From NCBI RefSeq assembly GCF_003206155.1, contig NZ_PZJV01000001.1, positions 1,002,258 through 1,066,257 on the forward strand: a stretch of DNA of 64,000 nucleotides. Reading direction: 5' to 3'. This document shows, one piece after another, positions 22,979 through 31,734 of this stretch. Positions within the stretch are counted from its first letter, which is position 1. Each line of letters starts with the position of its first letter. The stretch is from Salinicola halophilus. GTDB taxonomy: Bacteria; Pseudomonadota; Gammaproteobacteria; Pseudomonadales; Halomonadaceae. The translations under genes and the position numbers were made by a program. The notes beneath the pieces were generated by a model. That model saw only the letters and a program-made list of their open reading frames with translations. It made no database searches and was not told the DNA's origin.

Positions 22979-24028
22979 ATGAGCCGACGCAAGCTGACCC
23001 GCCAACAGCGCTGGCGCGTGGAAAAGGTTCAGGCCGAGCGCGCCGAGCGTGCCAACCGCCGCGCCGAGCGTGACGAGGCGTCACTCGATGCCGGCGAGCA
23101 CGGTGCCGAACGCCCGGGCCGGGTCGCGGCGCATTTCGGTCGCAGCCTCGAAGTGGAAGCGCACGATGCCGACGGTGCACTGACCCGCCATCGCTGCCAC
23201 CTGCGTGCCAATCTGGAAGGCCTCGTCACCGGCGACCGCATCGTCTGGCGGGAAGCCGCCGACGGCACCGGTGTGGTCGTCGCCCGCGGCGAGCGGACCA
23301 GCGTCCTGGAGCGTCCCGACGCCCGCGCCCAGATGCGGCCGGTGGCGGCGAACATCGACCAGATCCTGATCGTCGTCGCCAGCGAACCCGCCCCCTATGG
23401 CAACCTGATCGACCGCTATCTGGTCGCTGCCGAGAATACCGGTATCGCCCCGGTGCTGGTGCTCAACAAGTCCGACCTGCTGCCCGATCAGGGCGGCGAG
23501 GCGCGCGAGCTACTGTCTCGCTACGCCACGCTCGGCTATACGGTCATCGAGGCCTCGGCACGGGTCGACCACGGCCTCGGCGGCCTTCACGCCCAGCTCG
23601 ACGGGCGCACCTCGGTCTTCGTCGGCCAGAGCGGCGTCGGCAAGTCCTCGCTGATCGATCGCCTGCTGCCGGAAGAGACGTTGCGCATCGGCGCGCTCTC
23701 GGAGGAGTCGCGCAAGGGCAAGCACACCACCACCACGGCCCGACTCTATCCGCTGCCGAGAAACGGCGAGCCGGGTGCGGCGCGCCAGGGCGATCTGATC
23801 GACTCCCCCGGCATCCGCGAGTTCGGCCTGTGGCACCTCGACGAGCAGCAGATCGCCGATGGCTTCATCGAGTTTCAGCCCCTTCTCGGCGCGTGCCGCT
23901 TCCGCGACTGCCGCCACCGTGCCGAACCCGGCTGCGCCCTGCTCGACGCCGTCGAGCGCGGCGCGATCCATCCGCAGCGCTTCGCTAGCTTTCAGCGCAT
24001 CCGCGACGACGTCGCCGCGGCCCGATGA
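22979..24028 (+). CDS. rsgA: Ribosome small-subunit GTPase RsgA
   Basis: 349 residues. N-terminal OB fold, then a circularly permuted GTPase (NKSD before GQSGVGKSS, then DSPG) and a C-terminal zinc finger [14 protein letters not shown]. It acts in late 30S assembly. ATG at 22979 with GAGGAG upstream; homology starts with [10 protein letters not shown]. Followed by a large inverted repeat. Confidence 0.96.
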   Translation: MSRRKLTRQQRWRVEKVQAERAERANRRAERDEASLDAGEHGAERPGRVAAHFGRSLEVEAHDADGALTRHRCHLRANLEGLVTGDRIVWREAADGTGVVVARGERTSVLERPDARAQMRPVAANIDQILIVVASEPAPYGNLIDRYLVAAENTGIAPVLVLNKSDLLPDQGGEARELLSRYATLGYTVIEASARVDHGLGGLHAQLDGRTSVFVGQSGVGKSSLIDRLLPEETLRIGALSEESRKGKHTTTTARLYPLPRNGEPGAARQGDLIDSPGIREFGLWHLDEQQIADGFIEFQPLLGACRFRDCRHRAEPGCALLDAVERGAIHPQRFASFQRIRDDVAAAR

Positions 24029-24127
24029 CCGCCAGGAAACCCATCTGCGGCGATCTTTTGGGTAGTGGCGACGCCTCGAGAGCCAATGACGGCTAGCCGG
24101 ACTCGCCGAGCGAAGATCAATCGAGGC

Positions 24128-24187
24128 AAAAAGCGGCGAGAAGACGGAGTTTACGTGCTTGTAAATGAGGACTTCGAGCCGCTTTTT
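24128..24187. terminator. Composite interrupted inverted repeat between rsgA and the purine permease
   Basis: Outer arms AAAAAGCGGC (24128-24137) and GCCGCTTTTT (24178-24187) are perfect; after a 2x2 mismatch GAAG pairs with CTTC; a 6x6 internal loop then leads to an inner stem TTTAC/GTAAA (24150-24154, 24161-24165) capped by GTGCTT. A and T runs at both ends fit a bidirectional terminator between the convergent genes, though the arm spacing is unusual for one. Confidence 0.55.
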
Positions 24188-24219
24188 AACGAAGAGTGGT
24201 CGAGCGCAGGCAGTGCGGA

Positions 24220-25551
24220 TCAGCCCTCGAACAGCATCAGGATCGACAGCGCAAACAGCACCCACATGGCCGGACGCACCTCGTGGGATTTGCCCACGCC
24301 CACCTTGACCACCACGTAGGTGAGAAAGCCGAACACCACGCCGTGAGTGATCGAGTAGGTGAGCGGGATCAGGATCATCGCCACGAACGCGGGGATGGCG
24401 TCGTCGTACTGCTGCCAGTCGATGGTGCGAATCGGCGAGAGCATGAAGACCCCTACCATGATCAGCGCCGGCGCCGTGGCGATGGTCGGCACCAGTGCCA
24501 GCAGCGGCGATAGAAACAGAAACGGCAGGAACAGCAGCCCCGCGATCACCGCCACCAGGCCCGTACGGCCACCCTGGCTGATCCCCGCGGCGGACTCGAC
24601 GTAGGCGTTGGCCGGGCTGGTGCCCAACGGCGCGGAGATCAGCGCCGAGGCGGCATCCACCATCATCGAGCGGCGAATGTTCTGCGGCTCGCCGTTTTCA
24701 TCCAGCAGGTTGCCCGCCTGACAGACGCCGATGAAGGTCGACATCGCATCGAAGAAGGTGGTGAACAGGATCACGAAGATGAACGGCCAGTAGCCGATGG
24801 AAAGCGCGCCGAGGAAATCGACTTGACCCATGGCGCTGAAATCCGGCCAGGCGAAGATGCCCTGGAAGTTGACCAGCGTCGCCGTTGCGCCGTCCGGCGA
24901 CCAGGCGCTGCCGTCGCCCCAGAGCCGACCGATGGGAATCGCCATCAGCGTGGTGAGCACGATGCCGATGATCAGCGCGCCCTGAACGCCGCGAGCCACC
25001 AGCACCGCGGTGATGCCAAGACCGATCAGGAAGGTGATCAGCGTCGGTGACATCTCGCCGAGCCCCACTACCGTTGCCGGGTTGGAGACCAGTAGCCCGG
25101 CGTTGACCAGGCCGATCACGGTGATGAACAGCCCGATGCCGCAGGCGATGGCGTGGCGCAGCGTGGCGGGAATCGCGTCGACCACGTAGCGGCGCACGTT
25201 GAACGCGGCGAGTATCGCGAAGAGCACGCCGGACCAGAACACGCACCCGAGCGCCGTCTGCCAGGGGATGCCGGCGCCGAGCACCATGGTGTAGGCGAAC
25301 AGCGCATTGATGCCCATGCCCGGCGCAACGAGCACCGGGTTACGCGCGTAGAGCCCCATCATCACGCTGCCGAAGAAACTGATGATGACCGTGGCCGTCA
25401 GCGCGCCGGCGAAGGGGACGCCCGCGCCGGAGAGAATCGCGGGGTTGACCACGATGATGTACATCGCCGCCAGAAAGGTGGCCACCCCGGCCAGCACTTC
25501 GGTCCTGACGGAAGTCCCTCGCGAGCGCAGTGAGAAGTAGTTGTCGATCAC
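24220..25551 (-). CDS. NCS2 family purine permease (AzgA/GhxP-like)
   Basis: 443 residues with about 12 to 14 hydrophobic segments. It fits the AzgA-like guanine/hypoxanthine/adenine H+ symporters: FSLRSRGTSVRTEVLAGVATFL near the N-terminus (cited in part), NPVLVAPGMGINALFAYT and DAMSTFIGVCQAG. The start is GTG at 25551, with AGGAG eight bases upstream. Likely a purine-base salvage transporter of the inner membrane; which base is unclear. Confidence 0.9.
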   Translation of the reverse strand: MIDNYFSLRSRGTSVRTEVLAGVATFLAAMYIIVVNPAILSGAGVPFAGALTATVIISFFGSVMMGLYARNPVLVAPGMGINALFAYTMVLGAGIPWQTALGCVFWSGVLFAILAAFNVRRYVVDAIPATLRHAIACGIGLFITVIGLVNAGLLVSNPATVVGLGEMSPTLITFLIGLGITAVLVARGVQGALIIGIVLTTLMAIPIGRLWGDGSAWSPDGATATLVNFQGIFAWPDFSAMGQVDFLGALSIGYWPFIFVILFTTFFDAMSTFIGVCQAGNLLDENGEPQNIRRSMMVDAASALISAPLGTSPANAYVESAAGISQGGRTGLVAVIAGLLFLPFLFLSPLLALVPTIATAPALIMVGVFMLSPIRTIDWQQYDDAIPAFVAMILIPLTYSITHGVVFGFLTYVVVKVGVGKSHEVRPAMWVLFALSILMLFEG

Positions 25552-25766
25552 GCAGCAGTCTCCTGGCGATGGATTGTCATTGGAAAGGCCTTGTCGTGGG
25601 GACAGGATCGAGAGGCGCCCCTCGAGGGCGCGCAGTATACCGGATCGAGAATCCGTCGCCAGCCGCCGGGCCGCTCGCCTACCCCGCCTCGGCGGGACTG
25701 TGCCATCATCGAGGGATCGACGCGGATCGCCCGCGCTCGCTTCCACTTGTGCCAACGGGAGGGCCC

Positions 25767-26597
25767 ATGAGCTCCGAGCAGCCCCAGCTACCCTTGATAC
25801 TCGAGCCTTCGACGCTCGCCGAGCATCTCGGCGCCGACGACATCCTCATCGTCGACGTCCCGCTCAAGGCCGAAAACTATCGCCAAGGTCACGTGCCGGG
25901 GGCGGTCTTTCTCGACCATCGCCGCCTGCTCGCCGGCAGCGGCGACGTTCCCAACGACGTGCCCTCGGAGGCCGCGCTCGGCGAGCTGTTCTCCGCGCTC
26001 GGTCTGTCGCCGGACACTCACGTCGTCGCCTACGACGACGAGGGCGGCGGCTGGGCCGGCCGGCTGCTGTGGACGCTGGAACTGATCGGCCACCGTCGCT
26101 ACTCCTATCTCAACGGGGGCATTCACGCCTGGCGAGCCGACGGCCAGCCGGTTTCCACAGAGGAGACCCGCCCGGCGCCCAGCGACTACGAGGCGGCCTA
26201 TCTCAACCCGCAGGTGCAGATCCGCCACCAGGAACTGCTCGAGCGCTTGGACGAACGTGAGCTCGCCGTCTGGGACGCCCGCTCGCCGGAAGAGTACCGC
26301 GGCGAGAAGGGTAACAATCGTAAGCTCGGCCATATCCCGGGGGCGGTGAACTTCGACTGGCTCGACGTCATGGATCGCCAGCGCGACCTGCGCCTGCGCG
26401 ACTATGCCGAGCTGGTCCACGATCTCGAGATCCGCGGGCTGACCCCGGACAAGGAGATCGTCACTCATTGTCAGAGCCATCACCGCAGCGGGCTGACCTG
26501 GCTCGCGGCCAAGGCGCTGGGCTACGACAACGTGCGCGCCTACCCCGGCTCCTGGCAGGAGTGGGGCAATCGCGACGACACGCCGGTCGAACGCTGA
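25767..26597 (+). CDS. Thiosulfate/3-mercaptopyruvate sulfurtransferase (tandem rhodanese)
   Basis: 276 residues, two rhodanese domains. The first is inactive (no cysteine in its loop); the second has the active cysteine in HCQSHHRSG. The six-residue loop CQSHHR resembles RhdA-type rhodaneses more than the CG[S/T]GVT loop of 3-mercaptopyruvate enzymes. ATG at 25767 behind CGGGAGGG. It precedes psd on the same strand, as rhdA does in Pseudomonas. Confidence 0.88.
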   Translation: MSSEQPQLPLILEPSTLAEHLGADDILIVDVPLKAENYRQGHVPGAVFLDHRRLLAGSGDVPNDVPSEAALGELFSALGLSPDTHVVAYDDEGGGWAGRLLWTLELIGHRRYSYLNGGIHAWRADGQPVSTEETRPAPSDYEAAYLNPQVQIRHQELLERLDERELAVWDARSPEEYRGEKGNNRKLGHIPGAVNFDWLDVMDRQRDLRLRDYAELVHDLEIRGLTPDKEIVTHCQSHHRSGLTWLAAKALGYDNVRAYPGSWQEWGNRDDTPVER

Positions 26598-26693
26598 AGC
26601 GTCGCGCCCGCCGGTTGCGCGGGGGTAGCCGTCGCTCTACCTTGTCCGCCCATTTCGCTCTCCGTCTCATCCATTGCCGAGGTCGCCCCTATC

Positions 26694-27539
26694 GTGGATC
26701 GCCAGGAACTCTTCGCCAACATTCAGCAGCCGCTGCCCCACCACGCGATCTCGCGGCTGATCGGCCAGATCGCCGAAAGCCGCCAGCCCTGGGTGAAGGA
26801 CACCTTCATTCGCCGCTTCATCGACACCTACGGCGTCGACATGAGCGAGGCGCTGGAGCCGGACCCGGCGGCCTACGCCTGCTTCAACGATTTCTTCACC
26901 CGCGCGCTGAAGCCCGAGGCGCGCCCGCTCGGCGACGGGCTGCTCTCTCCCGCCGACGGCACGCTGTCACGCTTCGGGCGCATCGAGGGCGACACGCTGA
27001 TTCAGGCCAAGGGGCAGTACTACTCCTTGGAGACGCTGCTCGGTGGCGATCACGATCGCGCCGCGCCGTTTCGCAACGGCAGCTTCGCCACGGTCTATCT
27101 CTCGCCCAAGGACTATCACCGGGTTCACATGCCGATGACCGGCACGCTCAGAGAGATGATCTACGTGCCGGGGCGGCTCTTTTCGGTGAACCAGGCGACG
27201 GCGAATCACGTACCGGGACTCTTCGCCCGCAACGAACGCCTGGTCTGTCTATTCGATACCCAGCACGGGCCGCTGGCGATGGTGCTGGTCGGGGCGATGA
27301 TCGTCGCTGCTATCGAGACCGTCTGGGCCGGTCAGGTCACGCCGCTCAGCGGCCAGGTCCAGACCACCCGCTTCGATGAGCCGGTGGTGATCGAGAAGGG
27401 CCAGGAGATGGGCCGCTTCAAGCTCGGCTCTACCGTGGTGATGTGTCTGGGGCGCGAGACCGGGTTCGCCGACTTCGACCCGACCGGCTCGCCGGTTCGC
27501 ATGGGTCAGTCCCTTGGCGGCCTGCCAGGCATCGCCTGA
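26694..27539 (+). CDS. psd: Phosphatidylserine decarboxylase proenzyme
   Basis: 281 residues. Conserved [21 protein letters not shown] and the self-cleavage site LGST near the C-terminus, where serine becomes the pyruvoyl group. It makes phosphatidylethanolamine at the inner membrane. GTG start at 26694. The 96 bases between the rhodanese gene and psd have no recognisable element. Confidence 0.96.
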   Translation: MDRQELFANIQQPLPHHAISRLIGQIAESRQPWVKDTFIRRFIDTYGVDMSEALEPDPAAYACFNDFFTRALKPEARPLGDGLLSPADGTLSRFGRIEGDTLIQAKGQYYSLETLLGGDHDRAAPFRNGSFATVYLSPKDYHRVHMPMTGTLREMIYVPGRLFSVNQATANHVPGLFARNERLVCLFDTQHGPLAMVLVGAMIVAAIETVWAGQVTPLSGQVQTTRFDEPVVIEKGQEMGRFKLGSTVVMCLGRETGFADFDPTGSPVRMGQSLGGLPGIA

Positions 27540-27576
27540 TCCCACCCTGACCGCTCCTCTTCGACAAGGCATTCAG

Positions 27577-27993
27577 ATGACGCTCGAAATCTCCCGCAAC
27601 GTAGCGATCCCCGACCACGAGATCGAGCTGCAGGCCGTGCGCGCGCAGGGCGCTGGCGGCCAGAACGTCAACAAGGTCGCCTCGGCGATTCACCTGCGCT
27701 TCGACATCCGCGCCTCGAGCCTGCACCCGGGGTTCAAGGAGAAGCTGCTGGCGCTCAAGGATCGCCGTATCACCCGCGACGGCGTGGTAGTGATCAAGTC
27801 TCAGGAGCACCGCACCCAGGAGCTCAACCGAGAGGCGGCACTGGTTCGGCTCAAGGAGCTGATCAAGCCGGTGCTCTACGGCGACAAGCCGCGTCGCGAG
27901 ACGAAGCCCTCCCGCAGCGCCAAGCGCAAACGCACCGACCAGAAGACCCAGCGCGGCCAGAAAAAGCGCCTGCGTGGCAAGGTCGACGGCTGA
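27577..27993 (+). CDS. arfB: Alternative ribosome-rescue hydrolase ArfB
   Basis: 138 residues. Class I release-factor domain with the catalytic GGQ in GAGGQNVNKV and the long basic C-terminal tail (RSAKRKRTDQKTQRGQKKR) that enters the empty mRNA channel of stalled ribosomes. It releases peptides from non-stop complexes. ATG at 27577; 37 bases after psd, probably cotranscribed. Confidence 0.95.
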   Translation: MTLEISRNVAIPDHEIELQAVRAQGAGGQNVNKVASAIHLRFDIRASSLHPGFKEKLLALKDRRITRDGVVVIKSQEHRTQELNREAALVRLKELIKPVLYGDKPRRETKPSRSAKRKRTDQKTQRGQKKRLRGKVDG

Positions 27994-28074
27994 ACGACAA
28001 CGCGCCGTGGGCCATGATCACCGCGAGGCGCCCGAACGCTATCGGCACGGGCGATCAGCACCTGCCAGCGGACT

Positions 28075-29064
28075 TCAGCAGCGCGGCGTCGAGAACGCCA
28101 TCACTTCACTGAGGCTCGCCTTGCCCAGCGCCAGCTGGATCAGCCGGTCGAGCCCCAGCGCCACCCCGCTACCCGCCGGCATCCCCGCTTCGAGCGCGGC
28201 GACGAGCCGGTGATCGACATCGACCATCGGCTTGTCCAGCGCCTCGCGCTGGCGGTTGTCGCTCGCGAACCGCGCGGCCTGCTCGTCGGCATCCACCAGC
28301 TCGTCGTAGCCGTTGGCGAGCTCCACCCCCTGCAGATAGATCTCGAAGCGCGCCGCCACCTCGGCGCCGTCCTCGGGGTCGATTCGTCGGCGAGCGAGCG
28401 CGGCCTGGGCGGCCGGATAGTCGACGATTGCCTCGATGCTTTGGCGCCCGAGCTCGGGCTCGATGACCAGGCTCATCAGCAGATCCAGACACGTCTCGCG
28501 TTCGGCGTCTGCCATCGACAGATCACCGTGAGCCGACGACAGTTCGCGCAGCGTCTCGAGCGGCGTGGTGAAAGGGTCGACCTCGAGCCGCTCGCGAAAG
28601 AGATCGCGGTAGCGTCGGCGCGTCAGCGGGCCAGGGTCGCGATCGAGCACATGGCGGATCAACGCCGCGCACTCCTCGATCAGCCCCTCCAGCGAGAGCG
28701 CCGGGCGATACCACTCCAGCATGGTGAATTCGAGATTGTGGCGACGACCGACCTCGCCATCGCGAAAGCTGCGCGCGAGTTGGAAGATCGGGCCGCTCCC
28801 CGCCGCCAGCAGGCGCTTCATGTGAAATTCGGGGGAGGTCTGCAGCCAGAGCCGCTCGCGGCCGGCGGGCGTCGTCGCGGTCAGCGACAGCGAATCGAGG
28901 TGCGCATCGGTCGAGCCGCCGTGACCCAGCACCGGCGTCTCGACCTCGAGTACGTCTCGCTCGGCGAAGAAGGCGCGGACCCGCGCCAGCAGCCGTGCCC
29001 GCTGGCGCAGCGTCTCCAGGGTGGCGCTCGGGCGCCAGTCGCCGTTCGTCTCGGGTGGCGTCAT
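28075..29064 (-). CDS. epmA: EF-P beta-lysine ligase EpmA
   Basis: 329 residues, a lysyl-tRNA synthetase paralogue without the anticodon-binding domain. Class II motif 2 (RSFRDGEVGRRHNLEFTMLEWY, cited in part) and motif 3 (GSGVALGLDRLIQLAL) are intact. It attaches (R)-beta-lysine to EF-P Lys34. The ATG at 29064 overlaps the SDR stop as ATGA, so the two are translationally coupled. Convergent with arfB. Confidence 0.95.
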   Translation of the reverse strand: MTPPETNGDWRPSATLETLRQRARLLARVRAFFAERDVLEVETPVLGHGGSTDAHLDSLSLTATTPAGRERLWLQTSPEFHMKRLLAAGSGPIFQLARSFRDGEVGRRHNLEFTMLEWYRPALSLEGLIEECAALIRHVLDRDPGPLTRRRYRDLFRERLEVDPFTTPLETLRELSSAHGDLSMADAERETCLDLLMSLVIEPELGRQSIEAIVDYPAAQAALARRRIDPEDGAEVAARFEIYLQGVELANGYDELVDADEQAARFASDNRQREALDKPMVDVDHRLVAALEAGMPAGSGVALGLDRLIQLALGKASLSEVMAFSTPRC

Positions 29065-29831
29065 GAGTGATAGACCTGGCTGCGGCCACCGTCGATGAGG
29101 ATGTCGGTGGCGTTGATGAAGCGTGCTTCGTCGCTCGAAAGAAAGAGCACGGTGTTGGCGACCTCCTCCGGCTCGCCGAGACGCCGGCACGGTAGCAGCG
29201 CCACCTGCTCGCGACGGGCTTCGTCGCTCAGACCGTCGAGCCAGGCCTGGGCCGGCGGCGTGCGAATCAACCCCGGCGAAACCGAATTGACGCGAATCCC
29301 GCAGGCGGCGTACTCGATACCCAGCGAGCGAGTCAGGCCGATCAGGCCGTGCTTGGCGACGGGGTAAGGGAAAGCGCCGGGGATGATCTTGTGCCCGTGG
29401 ACCGAGGCGACGTTGACCACGTTGCCGTACTCGCGCTCGAGCATCCCCGGCAGCACGGCACGCGTGCAGTGCCAGGCGCCTTCGAGATTGATGCCGAGGC
29501 AGCGGCGCCAGATCGCATCGTCGGTGGCGAGCGGGTCGGCGAAGACGTTGACCCCGGCGGCGTTGACCAGGATATCGATGCGGTCGAGCGGATCGAGCAG
29601 CTCAGCGATACTGCGCGCCACCGAGACCGAATCCGCGACGTCCGCCTTGACGCCGAGCACGGGCGACCCGAACGCCCGCTCGAGTCGGGCGCACTCACGC
29701 GCGAGTGCGTCGCCGTCCCGATCCAGCAGCGCCACTCTCGCCCCTTCGGCGAGAAAACACTCGGCGGAGGCAAGCCCGATGCCGCTGGCCCCGCCGGTGA
29801 TCAGCGCGCGGCGTCCATTCAGTCTGCCCAT
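29061..29831 (-). CDS. SDR family oxidoreductase within the EF-P modification locus
   Basis: 256 residues, classical short-chain dehydrogenase: TGGASGIG (12-19) nucleotide loop with acidic D37 in LLDRDG favouring NAD(H), NAAG, catalytic Ser in VASVHG and YPVAK. Substrate unknown. It lies between efp and epmA on the same strand, its stop overlapping the epmA ATG by four bases. Such coupling invites a role on EF-P or its precursor, but it may be an unrelated sugar-acid or acyl dehydrogenase. Confidence 0.88.
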   Translation of the reverse strand: MGRLNGRRALITGGASGIGLASAECFLAEGARVALLDRDGDALARECARLERAFGSPVLGVKADVADSVSVARSIAELLDPLDRIDILVNAAGVNVFADPLATDDAIWRRCLGINLEGAWHCTRAVLPGMLEREYGNVVNVASVHGHKIIPGAFPYPVAKHGLIGLTRSLGIEYAACGIRVNSVSPGLIRTPPAQAWLDGLSDEARREQVALLPCRRLGEPEEVANTVLFLSSDEARFINATDILIDGGRSQVYHS

Positions 29832-29890
29832 GCCCAGCTCCTTGCCGCATCATCCCGCCGCGGCCACGTTCTTCAAGCCCTGACGACAAA

Positions 29891-29910
29891 GGCCACGCAA
29901 TTGCGTGGCC
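29891..29910 (-). terminator. 20-bp perfect palindrome after efp
   Basis: GGCCACGCAATTGCGTGGCC, ten-base arms without a spacer, followed on the minus strand by TTTG. It lies 38 bases after the efp stop and before the SDR gene, so it is probably a partial terminator inside the locus. Confidence 0.5.
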
Positions 29911-29948
29911 CGGGATTGTGCCTCGGCGGCAACGGCTGTCTCGCGGCG

Positions 29949-30515
29949 TCAGGCGCGGGAGACGTACTCGCCGTTGCGCGTGTCGATCTTCAGGATTTCA
30001 CCCTGATTGATGAACAGCGGCACGCGCACCACGGCACCGGAGGAGAGCGTGGCGGGCTTGGAACCGCCCTGAGCGGTATCGCCCTTGAGGCCAGGATCGG
30101 TCTCGGTCACTTCCAGCTCGAGGAAGTTCGGCGGCGTCACGGCAATGGCGTTGTCGTTCCACAGCGTCACGGTGTAGACCGCCTGCTCCTTCAGCCACTT
30201 TTCGACGTCGGCAATCGCTTTCTTGTCGACCGCGTACTGCTCGAAAGAGCCGTCGGTCTTCATGAAGTGCCACATGTCGCCGTCGGTGTAGACGTACTCC
30301 ATGTCGAGATCCATCACGTCGGCGCCCTCGAGCGACTCACCGGACTTGAAGGTCCGTTCCCAGACGCGACCGGTGATGAGGTTGCGCAGCTTGACGCGAT
30401 TGAACGCCTGCCCCTTGCCCGGCTTGACGTATTCGTTCTCGAGAATGTTGCAGGGGTCGCCGTCCAGCATCACCTTCAGGCCGCCCTTGAATTCGTTGGT
30501 AGAATGGTTCGCCAT
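29949..30515 (-). CDS. efp: Elongation factor P
   Basis: 188 residues, three OB-like domains. The modification loop reads KPGKGQAF with K34 exactly at the E. coli position. EF-P rescues ribosomes at polyproline stretches. Lysine at this position and the adjacent epmA and epmB fit beta-lysylation. SD GAGGAAAC just before the ATG; divergent from epmB. Confidence 0.97.
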   Translation of the reverse strand: MANHSTNEFKGGLKVMLDGDPCNILENEYVKPGKGQAFNRVKLRNLITGRVWERTFKSGESLEGADVMDLDMEYVYTDGDMWHFMKTDGSFEQYAVDKKAIADVEKWLKEQAVYTVTLWNDNAIAVTPPNFLELEVTETDPGLKGDTAQGGSKPATLSSGAVVRVPLFINQGEILKIDTRNGEYVSRA

Positions 30516-30612
30516 GTTTCCTCACTAATGAACGCTCGCGATCCTGTCGCGACGAAAACTTTCGCAAAAGGCGTCACGCCGACGGCGTGCGCTCAGACTC
30601 CGAGTGGTCCGC

Positions 30613-31701
30613 ATGATAACCCGAACCCCGATCGCCGTGCATGACGCAGACGTGCATGACGCAGACGTGCATGACGCAGACGTGCATGACGCAGACGTGC
30701 ATGACGCAGACGAGCATCGCGCCGGCGCGGCCTCTTGGCAGCGCCAGCTGAGCACAGCGATCACCGATCCGCTGGAACTCTGCCGCCGGCTCGGCCTGGA
30801 CCCCACCTGGCTACCGGGTGCCGAGGCAGGCCATGCGCTGTTCGCCGTGCGTGTCCCCGAGGCGTATCTCGCCCGCATCCGACCGGGCGACGCAAGCGAT
30901 CCGCTGCTGCGTCAGGTGCTGCCGGTAGCCGCGGAGAGCGAATCGACGCCCGGGTTCGTCGACGATCCGCTGGCCGAGCGCGACCACACCCCGAAGCCGG
31001 GACTGATTCACAAGTACGCCGGTCGCGTGCTGCTGATTGCAAGCCCCGCCTGCGCAATCAACTGTCGCTACTGCTTTCGCCGCCATTTTCCCTACGACGA
31101 CAACGCCCCGTCGATGCGGGAATGGGAGGCGACGCTCGACTATCTACGCGGCGACGACTCCATTCGGGAAGTGATCCTCTCCGGCGGCGACCCCCTCGCC
31201 TCCTCCGATCGACGCCTCGCCGCGCTGGTCCAGCGGCTCGACGCGATTCCCCATCTCAAGCGGCTGCGCATCCACACCCGGCTGCCGGTGGTGATTCCGG
31301 CCCGGGTCGACGACGCCCTGCTCGGATGGCTCGGCGAGACCCGGCTGCAGCGAGTGATGGTGCTGCACATCAATCACGCCGGCGAGATCGACGACGCCGT
31401 GCTCGCCGCCTGCGCACGACTGCGGGACACCGGGATCACCCTGCTCAACCAGAGTGTGCTGCTGCGCGGGGTCAACGACGATGTCGCGACCCTCGAGGCG
31501 CTCTCCGAGCGGCTCTTCGAGGCCGGCGTGCTGCCCTACTACCTGCACGTGCTCGACCCGGTGCGTGGGGCGTCGCACTTCGACGTGGGCGATGCCGAGG
31601 CACGGGAACTCGTCGAGGCGCTCAGGACGCGGGCGCCGGGGTTTCTCGTGCCCCGGCTAGTGCGTGAGATACCCGGCGAACCCAACAAGACCCCGCTCTG
31701 A
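30613..31701 (+). CDS. epmB: EF-P lysine 2,3-aminomutase EpmB
   Basis: 362 residues, radical SAM enzyme with C147, C151 and C154 in CAINCRYC and PLP-enzyme features, making (R)-beta-lysine for EpmA. Residues 9-33 are five identical VHDAD units, absent from the E. coli protein as I recall it and lying between the conserved opening (MITRTPIA) and the SWQRQL segment. ATG at 30613 is favoured; GTG at 30604 is possible, and each repeat also offers an in-frame GTG. Convergent with the histidine kinase gene. Confidence 0.94.
   Translation: MITRTPIAVHDADVHDADVHDADVHDADVHDADEHRAGAASWQRQLSTAITDPLELCRRLGLDPTWLPGAEAGHALFAVRVPEAYLARIRPGDASDPLLRQVLPVAAESESTPGFVDDPLAERDHTPKPGLIHKYAGRVLLIASPACAINCRYCFRRHFPYDDNAPSMREWEATLDYLRGDDSIREVILSGGDPLASSDRRLAALVQRLDAIPHLKRLRIHTRLPVVIPARVDDALLGWLGETRLQRVMVLHINHAGEIDDAVLAACARLRDTGITLLNQSVLLRGVNDDVATLEALSERLFEAGVLPYYLHVLDPVRGASHFDVGDAEARELVEALRTRAPGFLVPRLVREIPGEPNKTPL
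30637..30711 (+). repeat. Five perfect 15-bp tandem repeats in the epmB 5' end
   Basis: Unit GTGCATGACGCAGAC repeated five times without a mismatch, in frame, encoding VHDAD each time. Because the unit is a multiple of three, slippage changes protein length without breaking the frame. Confidence 0.97.
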
Positions 31702-31734
31702 CCGCGCGACTCACCGAGTCGGGCATAACGCGAG

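Noticed and set aside
30637-30711. CRISPR-like array
   Set aside because: Contiguous tandem units without spacers, in frame inside epmB.
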